Counted from the stretch's first letter, positions 27,191 to 36,751 are shown. The stretch is 64,000 nt of DNA from Aquibium sp. ELW1220 (GCF_030398385.1 NZ_JAOAOQ010000012.1:1-64000); one strand, 5' to 3'. Made by a program: numbers and translations. Notes: a model not told the origin generated them from the letters alone.

Positions 27191-27218
27191 ATTACGTAAT
27201 CAGATCATACTGTCATCC
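27191..27218 (-). promoter_or_regulatory. operon promoter region with ATTACGTAAT palindrome
   Basis: Reading leftward, TATGAT is a plausible -10. It is followed by the perfect 10-bp palindrome ATTACGTAAT (27191-27200), which lies between -10 and the TTG start. The position suits a repressor, most simply the GntR protein encoded in the same operon. Confidence 0.45.
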
Positions 27219-27422
27219 TACAACTGCGCAAGAGGCTTCGTTGCGCTGCCGTCTCAGGCAGCGTCCCGAGCGGGGTTCGCGGGATTAGGCGCATCATCCG
27301 CGGGCGGCGAAAGCCGGGGATGATCGTAGCTTCCGGCCCGCTTTCAATCCTGTAGGCTCCAGAACCCGTTGATCGAGCGGCGACGAACGCTCATTCTCGA
27401 CCGGCGCATCAGGCGGGCATGG

Positions 27423-28748
27423 ATGGCGGGTTTCTTGACCTTCTCGAACTACAGGCGCGTGCTTCAGAAGATGCTTTGGGAAATCCGTGCCGGACGGAGA
27501 GCCTCCGCTGCGGGTGCGCGGCTCGCCCCAGGCCCGCTGACCGTGATGGAGGACGATCCCCGACACGATCAGAGGTTCCTGATGGAGCGGGCGCAGGCAT
27601 TCGGGCCGGTCTTCAAGGTCTGGATGCCGCACAAGCTGACGACATGCATCGTCGGCCATGCCCTGTCGCGCAGGTTCCTTTCCGAGCACGAAGGCGACAT
27701 GAGGGCCGCCACGCCTGATCTCTCGTCACTGTTCCCGCACGGCTTCCTGCGCGCCCTGGAAGGTGCGCCGCACAAGTTCTACCGCAAGCTTTTCGCCGAG
27801 GCGTTCCGGGCCACACCGATCCGGTCCGATGACCCGATCGTCCGCCAGGCCGTCCGGACCTGCCTGGCAGGCATGGCGGAAGCGCCGCAGCCGGTCGCCG
27901 TCGAGGCCATCCGCAGCCGCATCAGGAGCCTGGCGATGGATCTCATGCTGTGGTTCGTCCTCGGCGTCGAGCCGGGCTCGGACCTCGCGCGGCGGGTGGC
28001 CGCCGGCTGCGCCGCCTATGCTCCGGACGGTGCCTTCCTGGTGGTGCGATGACGCCACCGCCGCGCCTACCACGGGATCCACGCGCTGGTGGCCGGACAT
28101 GCGCAGGCGCTGAAGGAGCATTCGTCGCCGCCCGGCCTGCTCGGCCACTTCGTCCGCGCCAATACCCTGGACGAAACCGTGCTCGGCAACCTGATCCAGA
28201 TGGTCGTGGTCGCCAGCTACGATCTCGGCGGGCTGTGCGTCTGGCTGCTGAAACATGTGGCGGACGATCCGATGATCGCGGACTTCGCGCGCAGCCATCC
28301 GGCCGGTGGAGCGGGTGCGGTTCGGCCGGCCCTGGCGATCGTGCGCGAGACGCTGCGGATGGAACAGAGCGAACTGCTGCTGCGGGTGGCGACGCGCGAC
28401 ATCGTCTTCGACGGCATCTTCATTCCCAGGGACAGTCATGTCCGGATCTGCGTCTGGGAGGCCCATCACGACCCCCGCATCTTCGACGATCCTTTCCGGC
28501 ACGACTGCCGACGCTTCATGGGGGGAGGGGTCGGCGCAGGCGACTACGCCCCCTTCGGCCTGGACAAGCACCGCTGCCTTGGCGTCGACTGGACCCATGC
28601 GCTCGGCGAGGTCTTCGTGGACGAGCTGGTGTCGGGGTTCCGTCTGACGATCGCCAGCGACGGGCCGCCGGAGTTCGGGCGGTTCCATTTCCAGCCGAGC
28701 GGCAGGCTGGCCATCGCGTTCACAAGGGTCCCGATCACGGAGCCTTGA
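27423..28748 (+). pseudogene. cytochrome P450 interrupted by an in-frame TGA
   Basis: Two halves in the same frame form one P450. The first half has GPVFKVWMPHKLTTCIVGHAL and an FLRALEGAPHKFYRKLF segment. The second half has the K-helix ExxR (RETLR) and the haem-ligand loop YAPFGLDKHRCLG with its Cys. The frame is broken only by TGA at 28050-28052, directly after CGA; coding similarity resumes at once (RHRRAYHGIHALVAGH), so no frameshift is involved. The I-helix lacks the usual acid-Thr pair. Total length near 441 codons from ATG 27423 fits the family. A C-to-T change in a CGA codon is the simplest cause. Confidence 0.75.
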
Positions 28749-28926
28749 CTGGCCGATCGGAGCGCATTCGCTTCGGCCCGCCTATCCCGACAAGGCGGCT
28801 GCGGACGTCCGCCGCCGCTGGTTCGGTGGGTGTGTACCGTCGGCTACTCCATGCCGATGCCGGTCCGTCGCTTCAGCTCTCTGCAACCGAATCCGGTGTC
28901 AGGCCCTGCATTCGCGGCCGGCAGTC

Positions 28927-28970
28927 ATCCAGCATTCGCCGAGGCGGCATAAGCTGCCGCGATGCTGGAT
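28927..28970. promoter_or_regulatory. nested inverted repeat before the TetR gene
   Basis: Outer arms ATCCAGCAT (28927-28935) and ATGCTGGAT (28962-28970) are perfect complements. Inside, GCGGCA (28944-28949) pairs with TGCCGC (28955-28960). It ends 17 bp before ATG 28988 and may be an operator for the TetR protein or an RNA hairpin limiting its translation. Confidence 0.4.
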
Positions 28971-28987
28971 CGATGGAGTGCCCCGCC

Positions 28988-29614
28988 ATGAACCACACGT
29001 CCGTCCGCCTGCTCGATGCCTGCGAGCGGCTGCTTTGCGAGGTCGATTGCGTCGACGACCTGACCGTGCGCCGCCTTGCGACGGAAGCGGGGGTGGCGCC
29101 GTCCTCCGTCAGCTACCATTTCGGCTCGCAGGAGCGCCTGATCGTCGCCACCGCCGAGCGCGTCTACCGCAGGCTGAACCAGGAGCGCATGAACCTGCTG
29201 AACCGGGCGGTGCAGAAGCGCCATCCGGAGCCGCCGGACCTCGAGGACGTGATCGTGGCGCTCGTCGGCCCTTCGGTGCGCTGGAGCCTCGAGCCCACCT
29301 CGCGCTACCGCGTGCTCGCCCATTTCAACGCGATGTCGCAGCGCAGCCGCGATCCCGAGATCTACCGGGCGATCATCGAGGGGGTGGAGCACCACAAGGC
29401 CTTCATGGTCTATCTGCGCCAGCTGGCGCCGTGGCTCGACGATGCCGCCATCGGCTGGCGCATGAGCTGCGCGCTCGGCATCCGCTCGCAGGTGACGCGC
29501 AGCCGGGTGCGCAACGAGGTGCTGACCGGTCATGCGATCGACTTCTCCGATCCGGAGGTGGTGATCGCGCGGATCGTCGAGGTGGTGGCGCCGATGTTCC
29601 GCCGCCTGTGCTGA
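28988..29614 (+). CDS. TetR-family transcriptional regulator
   Basis: The product has 208 residues from ATG 28988 (GGAG 10 bp upstream; ATG 28973 is an in-frame alternative). The N-terminal helix-turn-helix is clear (LTVRRLATEAGVAPSSVSYHFGSQERLI), followed by a helical ligand-binding domain. It precedes the Ugp-like importer genes by 125 bp on the same strand and probably regulates them. An inverted repeat lies just upstream. Confidence 0.85.
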   Translation: MNHTSVRLLDACERLLCEVDCVDDLTVRRLATEAGVAPSSVSYHFGSQERLIVATAERVYRRLNQERMNLLNRAVQKRHPEPPDLEDVIVALVGPSVRWSLEPTSRYRVLAHFNAMSQRSRDPEIYRAIIEGVEHHKAFMVYLRQLAPWLDDAAIGWRMSCALGIRSQVTRSRVRNEVLTGHAIDFSDPEVVIARIVEVVAPMFRRLC

Positions 29615-29739
29615 GCCCGCGCGGCTGAAGCGCGCCCGGCGATCTCGGCGCCGGAATTCGAACGGCGTCCGAAACCTGTCATGCCGCGGCAACAGCAGCG
29701 GCATACCGATGCCCCCGACGCAAGAGAACGGGCGGCGGC

Positions 29740-30882
29740 ATGGCCTCGATCGACATCACCAACGTCCACAAGCTCTACGGCAGGACGCCGGCCGTGCGCG
29801 GCCTGGATCTTTCCGTCGAGGACGGCAGCTTCCTGGTCATCCTCGGCCCGTCGGGCTGCGGCAAGTCCACGCTGCTGCGGATGATCGCCGGGCTCGAGGA
29901 CATCACCGCGGGCGAGATCGCCATCGACGGTCGCGTGGTCAACGACGTCGAGCCCGGTCGCCGCGGCTGCGCCATGGTGTTCCAGAACTACGCGCTCTAC
30001 CCGCACATGACGGTGGCCGAGAACATCGGCTATGCGCTCAAGGTGGCCGGCGTCGCCAAGGCCGAGCGCAGGGAACGGATCGGCCGGGTGGCGGCGATGC
30101 TGGGGCTGGGCGACCTCCTCGACCGCAAGCCCTCGCAACTCTCCGGCGGGCAGCGGCAGCGGGTGGCGATGGGTCGCGCCATGGTGCGCCAGCCCGGCAT
30201 CTTCCTCTTCGACGAGCCGCTGTCGAACCTCGACGCCAAGCTCAGGATCCAGATGCGGCTGGAGATCAAGCGGCTGCACCGCGAGCTGAAGACCACCAGC
30301 GTCTTCGTCACCCACGATCAGGTCGAGGCGATGACGCTTGCCGACACCCTCGTGGTGATGAACCAGGGTGTGATCGAGCAGGTGGGCACGCCGGCCGAGG
30401 TGTTCCGGCGGCCGAAGAGCCGCTTCGTCGCCAATTTCCTCGGCTCGCCGCCGATGAACTTCCTGCCCGCCGGGATTGACCGGCGGGGCAGGGCGGTCCT
30501 CGCGGGCGGGCGCGCGCCGTGGCCCGAGCTCACCTTCGACCTTCCCGCCGGATCGGCCATCGAGATCGGCCTGCGGCCCGGCGACCTCGGCCTCGTCGCC
30601 GGCCGCGAGACGGACGGCGCGATCCCCTTCCAGCCCGACATTCTCGAGGATCTCGGCAACGAGCTGCACTGGCACGGCACGGTCGAGGGCAACGCCGTTG
30701 CGGTGGCGCTGCCGGCCGCCACCGCGATCCCTTCCGGCCCCGTCTGCCTGAAGGCTCCGCCCTCGGCGGTCCACGCCTTTCTCGGCGACGGCCGGCGCGT
30801 CGAGCCGGAGGCAGCACCCATCCCGACACCGAAACCTTCCGGAGAAGCCCCATGGCGCGCGACGTCACTTTCATACACCTGA
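29740..30882 (+). CDS. ugpC: CUT1 ABC transporter ATP-binding protein (UgpC/MalK-like)
   Basis: The 380-residue protein has Walker [10 protein letters not shown] near 38-46, Q-loop [14 protein letters not shown], signature LSGGQRQR near 134, Walker [12 protein letters not shown] and [13 protein letters not shown]. The C-terminal regulatory OB domain (about 240-360) includes [15 protein letters not shown]. It powers the two permeases at 33092 and 34020. Its last 31 bases overlap the phosphodiesterase start. The Ugp assignment rests on family resemblance and the phosphodiesterase context, so the substrate is probable, not certain. Confidence 0.85.
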   Translation: MASIDITNVHKLYGRTPAVRGLDLSVEDGSFLVILGPSGCGKSTLLRMIAGLEDITAGEIAIDGRVVNDVEPGRRGCAMVFQNYALYPHMTVAENIGYALKVAGVAKAERRERIGRVAAMLGLGDLLDRKPSQLSGGQRQRVAMGRAMVRQPGIFLFDEPLSNLDAKLRIQMRLEIKRLHRELKTTSVFVTHDQVEAMTLADTLVVMNQGVIEQVGTPAEVFRRPKSRFVANFLGSPPMNFLPAGIDRRGRAVLAGGRAPWPELTFDLPAGSAIEIGLRPGDLGLVAGRETDGAIPFQPDILEDLGNELHWHGTVEGNAVAVALPAATAIPSGPVCLKAPPSAVHAFLGDGRRVEPEAAPIPTPKPSGEAPWRATSLSYT

Positions 30883-31700
30883 CCGACCTCCACATCGGCG
30901 ATCCGGCGCAGGACGATCACCTGTTTTCGGACACGCGCGCGACGCTCTCCGAGATCGTGCGGCTGGTCGGCACCATCGAGCCGAAGCCGAGCTTCGTCGT
31001 GGCGAGCGGTGACCTCTCCAACCGCGGTGACGCGGAAAGCTACGCCGTGCTGAAGGAACTGATGGCGGCGCTCGACATGCCGGTCGTCTATGCCCTCGGC
31101 AACCACGACACCCGCGAGGGCTTCTACCGCGGCCTGCTCGGCCGCGAGGACGATCTCGCCCAGCCCTACGACCACGACGCCGTCATCGACGGCATCCATG
31201 TCGTCACCCTCGATTCCAGCACGCCCGGCTTCATCGGCGGCTCGATCGACGAGGCGCAGTTCGCCTGGCTGGCCGACGCGCTCGACCGCCACCCCGAGCT
31301 CCCGAAGCTGATCGTCTCGCACCATCCGCCGGCACTCGGCGATGCGCCGGACTGGGCGCACTGGCGCACGGTGCATTTCGACCAGTCGCAGCGGCTCGCC
31401 GAGATGCTGAAGGGCCGCAACGTGATCGGCATCCTGTCCGGCCACATCCATCACGACCGCGTCTCCTCCTGGCACGGCATTCCGGTCGTCGTCGGCATGG
31501 GCCAGCACGCCGCCACCGACATCCTGCGCAGCGACGTGCTGCGGATGGTGCGCGGCTCGTCCTTCGCCATCGGCACGATCCGCAAGAGCGGGCTCACGGT
31601 GGCCTTCGTGCCGCTGCCGGCCGACCGCGCCGAACTCAACGTCTACCCGCTGGACCTCATGCTCCAGCGCGCCGCGCCGGTGCAGGCCGCGGCCGAGTGA
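30852..31700 (+). CDS. calcineurin-like metallophosphodiesterase (GpdQ/CpdA type)
   Basis: The product has 282 residues from ATG 30852 with GGAG upstream. All metal-ligand motifs of the class are present: HLTDLHIGD near 8-16, [21 protein letters not shown] and SGHIHHD. No signal peptide is seen, so it acts in the cytoplasm. GpdQ-like members hydrolyse glycerophosphodiesters; CpdA-like members hydrolyse cAMP. Placement inside a UgpABCE-like import operon, overlapping the ATPase gene, favours hydrolysis of an imported phosphodiester. Confidence 0.85.
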   Translation: MARDVTFIHLTDLHIGDPAQDDHLFSDTRATLSEIVRLVGTIEPKPSFVVASGDLSNRGDAESYAVLKELMAALDMPVVYALGNHDTREGFYRGLLGREDDLAQPYDHDAVIDGIHVVTLDSSTPGFIGGSIDEAQFAWLADALDRHPELPKLIVSHHPPALGDAPDWAHWRTVHFDQSQRLAEMLKGRNVIGILSGHIHHDRVSSWHGIPVVVGMGQHAATDILRSDVLRMVRGSSFAIGTIRKSGLTVAFVPLPADRAELNVYPLDLMLQRAAPVQAAAE

Positions 31701-31728
31701 ACCTCCCACGAACGAAAGGGCCTACCCG

Positions 31729-33033
31729 ATGATCCGAAGACATTTCCTGGCACTCGCACTCTCGACCGGTCTTCTGGCCGGCGGCTTCTCCGGTGCCGCG
31801 CAGGCGCAGATGGCACCCGCTATCGACAAGCCGGTGACCATCACCTTCTACAACTACAACCTGGCCTCGGCCGGTCTCGGCCGCGAGGCGACGCTCGACC
31901 TGATCGCCCGCTTCGAGGCGGCCAATCCCAACGTCAAGGTCGAGCCGATCGCAGCGCCCTCCAACGAGGTGCTGTCGCGCGTCCAGGCCGACATGGTGGC
32001 CGGCCTGGAGGTCGACGTGGCGCAGCTCGTCTTCCGCGACCTGATCTACGCCGCCGAGCAGCTTGGCGCGCAGCCGCTGGAAGATCTGGCGGGCGATGAG
32101 CTTTCGGCGCACGCCGAGGGCTTCGTGCCCAACGGCCTGGCGCTCGGCGCGGTCAACGGCAAGACCTACGGCCTGGCCTATGTGTTCTCCACGCCGGTGA
32201 TGTTCATCAACCGCGACCTGTTCCGCGCCGCCGGCCTCGATCCGGAAAAGGCGCCGCGCACCTGGGACGAGGTCAAGGCGGCCGGCATGGCGATCGCCGA
32301 GAAGACCGGCAAGCACGGCTTCTTCCCCGGCGCCTACGGGCCGATCGACGGCACCTTCGTCTACCAGGCAATCGTCATGTCGAACGGCGGCGGCAAGGTG
32401 CGCGACGGCAACACGCTCACCTTCGCCGACAAGGACCAGGCCGATGCGGTGGCGATGCTGCGCGATCTGATGGATTCGGGCGCGCATGCCCGCATCGACG
32501 TCGGCGCGCACATGGACACCTTCGCCTCGGGCAATCTCGGCATGTTCCTGTTCACCTCGGCCGTGCTCAGCCGCTTCGAGACCGCCGCGAAGGGCAATTT
32601 CGAGCTTGGCCTGGCGCCGATGCCGTCCTTCGGCGACAAGCCGACCGCGCCGACCAATTCCGGCTCCGCGATCTTCATGTTCTCGCAGGATCCGGTGAAG
32701 CAGCGTGCGTCCTGGGAGCTGATGAAGTTCCTGACCTCGGACGAGGCCTACTCGATCATCACGTCGAAGATCGGCTACCTGCCGCTGCGCCCCTCGACGG
32801 TCGAGGATCCGCGCTACCTGAAGGACTGGATGGCCGCCAATCCGAAGTTCCAGGCCAATATCGACCAGCTCGACCGGCTGACCCCGAACGTCGCCTTCCC
32901 CGGTCCGAACTATCGTCAGGTCGAGAACATGATGAAGGAAGCGGTGACGGAAGCCGTCTTCGGCGACGGCGACCCGCGCGCGGTCCTGAAGACCGCCCAG
33001 GACACCGCCCAGCCGCTGATGCCGCAGGACTGA
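31729..33033 (+). CDS. ugpB: ABC transporter substrate-binding protein (UgpB-like)
   Basis: The 434-residue product has a signal peptide (MIRRHFLALALSTGLLAGGF, cleaved near AQA) and the family-1 binding-protein fold: ITFYNYNLASAGLGREATLDLIARFEA at the start, AYVFSTPVMFINRDLFRAAG near 150, SGSAIFMFSQDPVKQRASWELMKFL near 310. It is a periplasmic receptor for the permeases encoded next. GAAAGG lies upstream of the ATG. The ligand is likely sn-glycerol-3-phosphate, a glycerophosphodiester or another sugar/polyol phosphate, inferred from neighbours. Confidence 0.82.
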   Translation: MIRRHFLALALSTGLLAGGFSGAAQAQMAPAIDKPVTITFYNYNLASAGLGREATLDLIARFEAANPNVKVEPIAAPSNEVLSRVQADMVAGLEVDVAQLVFRDLIYAAEQLGAQPLEDLAGDELSAHAEGFVPNGLALGAVNGKTYGLAYVFSTPVMFINRDLFRAAGLDPEKAPRTWDEVKAAGMAIAEKTGKHGFFPGAYGPIDGTFVYQAIVMSNGGGKVRDGNTLTFADKDQADAVAMLRDLMDSGAHARIDVGAHMDTFASGNLGMFLFTSAVLSRFETAAKGNFELGLAPMPSFGDKPTAPTNSGSAIFMFSQDPVKQRASWELMKFLTSDEAYSIITSKIGYLPLRPSTVEDPRYLKDWMAANPKFQANIDQLDRLTPNVAFPGPNYRQVENMMKEAVTEAVFGDGDPRAVLKTAQDTAQPLMPQD

Positions 33034-33091
33034 GCTGGACTGCCAGGGCGCCGGGGCGGGCAACCGACCCGGCGCACCGTTCCCGGAGATC

Positions 33092-34030
33092 ATGATGACC
33101 GACGCGACGATCACCGGCGCCCATGTCGCGCCGCGCAGCGTTCCGCGGCTGCGCCTTGCGGCCGCCGAACCCTGGCTCTACCTCGCGCCGGCGCTGCTGG
33201 TAGTGGCGGTCTGGACCTACGTGCCGCTGCTGCAGGCCTTCGAGCTGTCCTTCTACCAGTGGAACATGCTGCCGCGCTCGACCCCGCGCTTCGTCGGGCT
33301 CGACAACTACCGCAACCTCCTGTCCCTGCCGGACATGCGCCAGGCTGTGGTCAACACCGTTCTCTACACGGTCGGGCTGCTGCCGCTCTCCGTCGGCATC
33401 CCGCTTGCCGTCGCGCTGCTCACCGGCGGCTTGAGCGGGCGCCTGCGCAACCTCTACCGCGCGCTGATCTTCGTGCCGATGATCGTGGCGCCGATCGTCG
33501 CCGCCATCCTGTGGCGCTGGCTGCTCAACGAGGACCACGGCCTCGTCAACGCCTGGCTCGCCGGGCTCGGGCTCGGAAAGATCGGCTTCCTCAGCGATCC
33601 CGACGTCGCGCTGTGGACGCTGGTCTGGATCACCGGCTGGAAGCTGATCGGCTTTTCCACCCTGCTCTTTGCCGCCGCCGACAGTGCCATCAGCCCGAGC
33701 TATGTCGAGGCCGCACGCATGGACGGGGCGAGCCCCTGGCAGATCGTGCGCGACATCCGCCTGCCGCTGATGTCGCCGACCATCCTCCTGATCACCATGA
33801 TGACCATCCTGTTCGGCGCGCAGTGGAGCTTCGTCTACATCAACGCTTTGACCGGCGGCGGGCCGCTGCGCTCCACCACCAACGTCTATCACGTGATGTG
33901 GGAATACGGCTTCAAGACCATGGCGGCCGGTTGGAGCACGGCGGCGGGCATGCTCGTCTTCGTCGTCTTCGGGCTGATCGCGATCGGCTGTCTCGCCCTC
34001 ATGAAGAGGTTCGCGGTCTATGACGAATAA
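33092..34030 (+). CDS. ugpA: CUT1 ABC permease (UgpA-like)
   Basis: The 312-residue membrane protein has about six segments (for example WLYLAPALLVVAVWTYVPLLQAF and LIFVPMIVAPIVAAILWRWLL) and the EAA loop YVEAARMDGASPWQIVRDIRLP near 208-229. ATG 33095 immediately follows ATG 33092, so the start may shift by one codon. It pairs with the overlapping UgpE-like permease (11-bp overlap). Confidence 0.85.
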   Translation: MMTDATITGAHVAPRSVPRLRLAAAEPWLYLAPALLVVAVWTYVPLLQAFELSFYQWNMLPRSTPRFVGLDNYRNLLSLPDMRQAVVNTVLYTVGLLPLSVGIPLAVALLTGGLSGRLRNLYRALIFVPMIVAPIVAAILWRWLLNEDHGLVNAWLAGLGLGKIGFLSDPDVALWTLVWITGWKLIGFSTLLFAAADSAISPSYVEAARMDGASPWQIVRDIRLPLMSPTILLITMMTILFGAQWSFVYINALTGGGPLRSTTNVYHVMWEYGFKTMAAGWSTAAGMLVFVVFGLIAIGCLALMKRFAVYDE

Positions 34031-34838
34031 GGCCCGTGCCGGGCGCATCGCCGCCCACGGCGTCATGATCGCGCTGTCGTTCCTGGCGATCTTCCCGGTC
34101 TACTGGATGATCCAGACCTCGTTCCGGGCCGAGAACGAGATCTTCTCGGGCGGCTGGTTTCCCACGGCGCCGACGCTGAAGAACTATGCCGACGTGCTGG
34201 CCGCGATGCCGATGCTGCGCATCCTCGGCAACACTGCCGTCATGGCGGGCGCCACCACGCTGGCGCAGGTCGCCACGGGCCTGCTCGCCGCCTGGGCGCT
34301 GGTGCGCTGGCGCTTTCCGGGCGGGGCGCTGGCGCGGTCGCTGATCGCGCTGTCCTGGCTGGTGCCGTTCCAGGTGGTGATGATCCCGAACTACGTGCTG
34401 GCAAGCAAACTCGGCCTGCTCGACACGGTGGCCGGGCTGGTCATCCCCAACGCCGCGGCGGCCTTCTCCGTCCTCGTGCTTTACAACGCCATGCGCGGCT
34501 TTCCCCGCGAAGTCGTCGAGGCGGCGCGGATGGACGGGGCCGGCGATTTCCGCATCCTCGCCGAGGTCGTGCTGCCGAACCTGCGGGCGCCGCTGGCCTC
34601 GGTCTCGATCCTGTGCTTCATCTCGGCCTGGAACGAATATTTCTGGCCGCTTCTGCTCATCCGCCGCATGGAGAATTCGGTCGTCCAGATCGGGCTGCAG
34701 TTCTTCATGACGCAGGAGGGCAACGACTGGGGACCGCTGATGGCCGCCGCCACGCTTGCGTCCCTGCCCATCCTCGCGCTCTACCTTGTCCTGCAGCGAC
34801 AGGTGGTCGACTCCTTCATGAAGTCGGGGATCCGTTGA
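34020..34838 (+). CDS. ugpE: CUT1 ABC permease (UgpE-like)
   Basis: The 272-residue membrane protein starts MTNKARAGRIAAHGVMIALSFL, with IFPVYWMIQTSFRAENEIF typical of the second CUT1 permease. The EAA loop is VVEAARMDGAGDFRILAEVVLP. Its start lies within the end of the UgpA-like gene. It ends directly against the ATG of the phosphatase gene, so all are cotranslated. Confidence 0.85.
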   Translation: MTNKARAGRIAAHGVMIALSFLAIFPVYWMIQTSFRAENEIFSGGWFPTAPTLKNYADVLAAMPMLRILGNTAVMAGATTLAQVATGLLAAWALVRWRFPGGALARSLIALSWLVPFQVVMIPNYVLASKLGLLDTVAGLVIPNAAAAFSVLVLYNAMRGFPREVVEAARMDGAGDFRILAEVVLPNLRAPLASVSILCFISAWNEYFWPLLLIRRMENSVVQIGLQFFMTQEGNDWGPLMAAATLASLPILALYLVLQRQVVDSFMKSGIR

Positions 34839-35603
34839 ATGTCCGGAACTGTCGAACGTCACATCCGCCTCGAAGGGGCCTTCAACGTCCGCGACCTCGG
34901 CGGCTATGCGCTGGCCGGCGGCGGTACGACGCGCTGGCGGTCCGTGCTGCGGGCGGACGGCCTTCAGGGGCTGACGGAGGCCGACATGGGGACGCTGCTG
35001 GATGTGGGCCTCGCGACGGTCGTCGACCTGCGCAGCGATCTCGAGCTCCAGCGGCATCCGAGCGCCTTCGCCGTGCACCGCGCCGTCGACTACCGGCACA
35101 TCCCGCTGTTCGACAGCCTCGCCCCTGTCGACACCCTGCTGTCCTCGTCGCCGACCTACAGTCTCGCCGAGCGCTACGTCAGCGCCGTCGAGGTCTGCGG
35201 GCCGGCGCTCGCCCGGATCGCCACCACGATCGCGGAAGCCGACGGCGGCGTCGTCCTGTTCAACTGCACGGCTGGCAAGGACCGCACCGGTATCGTCGCC
35301 GCGATGCTGCTCGGCCTCGCAGGCGTTGCCGACGACGACATCGTGCAGGACTACGCGCTCACCGCCAGCACCGCCGCTCCGCTGATGGACAGCCTGCGCG
35401 AGGCTGCCCGGAAGCGCGGCCTGAGCGAGGCCGCCGCCGCGATCCTGCTGTCCAGCGAAGCGCCGACGATGCGCGCCTTCCTCGGCCACGTCTCGGACCG
35501 GCACGGCGGTTTTTCCTCCTATCTGTCGCGCGCGGGCGTCTCGGACCGCCATCTCGACCTGCTGGTCGACAGGCTCGTGGCGCGGGCGGTGGAGACCGCC
35601 TGA
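34839..35603 (+). CDS. tyrosine/dual-specificity phosphatase (Cys-based)
   Basis: The product has 254 residues. The signature FNCTAGKDRTG carries the nucleophile Cys near 143 and the P-loop Arg six residues later, as in PTPs of the SIW14/PtpB type. FNVRDLGGYAL near the start is a hallmark of this subgroup. No signal peptide is seen. The gene directly abuts the permease stop, placing it in the transport operon. It may remove phosphate from the imported compound after the diesterase acts. Members of this group dephosphorylate phosphotyrosine, phosphoinositides or inositol phosphates, so a sugar or inositol phosphate substrate is possible. Confidence 0.82.
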   Translation: MSGTVERHIRLEGAFNVRDLGGYALAGGGTTRWRSVLRADGLQGLTEADMGTLLDVGLATVVDLRSDLELQRHPSAFAVHRAVDYRHIPLFDSLAPVDTLLSSSPTYSLAERYVSAVEVCGPALARIATTIAEADGGVVLFNCTAGKDRTGIVAAMLLGLAGVADDDIVQDYALTASTAAPLMDSLREAARKRGLSEAAAAILLSSEAPTMRAFLGHVSDRHGGFSSYLSRAGVSDRHLDLLVDRLVARAVETA

Positions 35604-35804
35604 GGCTCAGGGGCTCCCAGGCAGGCGGGCACGGCCGCAGGCGACTGCCTCGTCAAAATCGCGACCACGCGCCGGCGGTTCGACCGGCAGGCCGTCGCAT
35701 TGCCGACCGTGCGCGCGCCGGCCGGCCGAGAAATCATGGAACATCGCCGGAGAGGCGGGATTGGGGGACGGGTCCGCAACAACGAGACAAAGGGAGAAAG
35801 CCCC

Positions 35805-36614
35805 GTGAGACGAACGTTCACGACTCTATCCGCACTGCTTCTGTCCTCCATCGCCGTGCCGGCGCTTGCGCAGGACGCCAGCGTGACCGCCGACCTCAAC
35901 ATGCGCGCCGGTCCCGGATCGCAGTATCCCGTCATCACCACGATCCCGGACGGCCGGTCGGTCGACATCTACGGCTGCGAAAGCGGTCTGAACTGGTGCG
36001 ACGTCTCCTGGCGCGGCAATCGCGGCTGGGTGTATTCGGATTACCTCAACTACACCTATGACCGCCGCACCCGGCCGGTCGCCGAATGGGGCGCGCGTCT
36101 CGATCTGCCGATCGTGTCGTTCTCCTTCGGCGACTATGCCGACCGCCATTATCGCGGCATGCCTTGGTACGCAGACCGCAGCCGATGGGACGACAATGAC
36201 CGCCGCGATCGCGACGGCCGGCGCGACCGCGGCGACCGGCGCGACCGCTGGGACGACGATGATCGCGGTGACCGCGACGGACGCCGCGGCGGCTGGGGCG
36301 ATGACGACCGGCGCGACCGCAACGCGCGCGGCGGCGACCGGGACGACAACGACCGGCGCGGGCGCGGCGGATGGAACGACCGCAATGAGCGCGGAGACGA
36401 CGAGCGGCGCGGACGCGGCGGAGACAACGACCGCGGTGAGCGCGGCGACAACGACCGCGGCCGCGACGGTGACAGGGCCGAGCGTCGCGACCGTGGCGGC
36501 GCGCGCGGGAACTGGATGGACAGCGATCCATGGGATCGCGGTGCCGACCGCAGCCCGACCAATCGCGACAACGACCTCGATCTCTGGGATCGCAGGAACA
36601 ACGACGACGGCTGA
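35805..36614 (+). CDS. secreted SH3b-domain protein with Asp/Arg/Gly-rich tail
   Basis: Start GTG 35805 has AGGGAGAAAG upstream and gives a signal peptide (MRRTFTTLSALLLSSIAVPALAQ). The SH3b domain runs about 25-85 (ADLNMRAGPGSQYPVI .. WCDVSWRGNRGWVYSDYL). After about residue 125 the protein is almost all D, R, G, N and W (repeats such as RRDRWDDDDRGDRDGRRGGW), a mixed-charge disordered tail of about 140 residues. SH3b modules often bind cell-wall peptides. A periplasmic envelope role is likely. It is followed by a strong terminator. Confidence 0.75.
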   Translation: MRRTFTTLSALLLSSIAVPALAQDASVTADLNMRAGPGSQYPVITTIPDGRSVDIYGCESGLNWCDVSWRGNRGWVYSDYLNYTYDRRTRPVAEWGARLDLPIVSFSFGDYADRHYRGMPWYADRSRWDDNDRRDRDGRRDRGDRRDRWDDDDRGDRDGRRGGWGDDDRRDRNARGGDRDDNDRRGRGGWNDRNERGDDERRGRGGDNDRGERGDNDRGRDGDRAERRDRGGARGNWMDSDPWDRGADRSPTNRDNDLDLWDRRNNDDG

Positions 36615-36654
36615 TCCCGAAGGGAAGGCTCCCGTGGGGAGCGGCTGACGAGAC

Positions 36655-36689
36655 GGGGTGCGCCGGAGGCCGGCGCACCCCTTTTTTTT
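36655..36689 (+). terminator. strong rho-independent terminator
   Basis: A 12-bp perfect stem (36655-36666 with 36670-36681; GGGGTGCGCCGG / CCGGCGCACCCC) with loop AGG is followed by eight T residues (36682-36689). It ends the SH3-protein transcript. Confidence 0.92.
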
Positions 36690-36721
36690 GCCAGCGCGTG
36701 GCTGGCGCAGCTTTCCATGCA

Positions 36722-36751
36722 GGAAGGGCCGGCGAAGACGCCGGCCCTTCC
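36722..36751. terminator. hairpin ending the leftward PepSY-like gene
   Basis: GGAAGGGCCGGCG (36722-36734) pairs perfectly with CGCCGGCCCTTCC (36739-36751), loop AAGA, 21 bp after the stop at 36773. No T-run follows on the minus strand. It lies between convergent genes and may serve as a terminator or 3' stabiliser. Confidence 0.6.

Noticed and set aside
28050-28052. TGA in the P450 gene as selenocysteine
   Set aside because: The codon follows CGA in a variable linker, is not at a catalytic site, P450s are not known selenoproteins, and no adjacent SECIS-like hairpin was seen.
27950-28972. Long rightward extension of the TetR frame over the P450
   Set aside because: The P450 motifs are in another frame; the extension is Arg/Pro-rich with no domain, and a good start for TetR exists at 28988.
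36722-36751. Second strong rho-independent terminator
   Set aside because: The stem is excellent but neither strand has a T-run after it, so it is listed only as a hairpin with moderate confidence.
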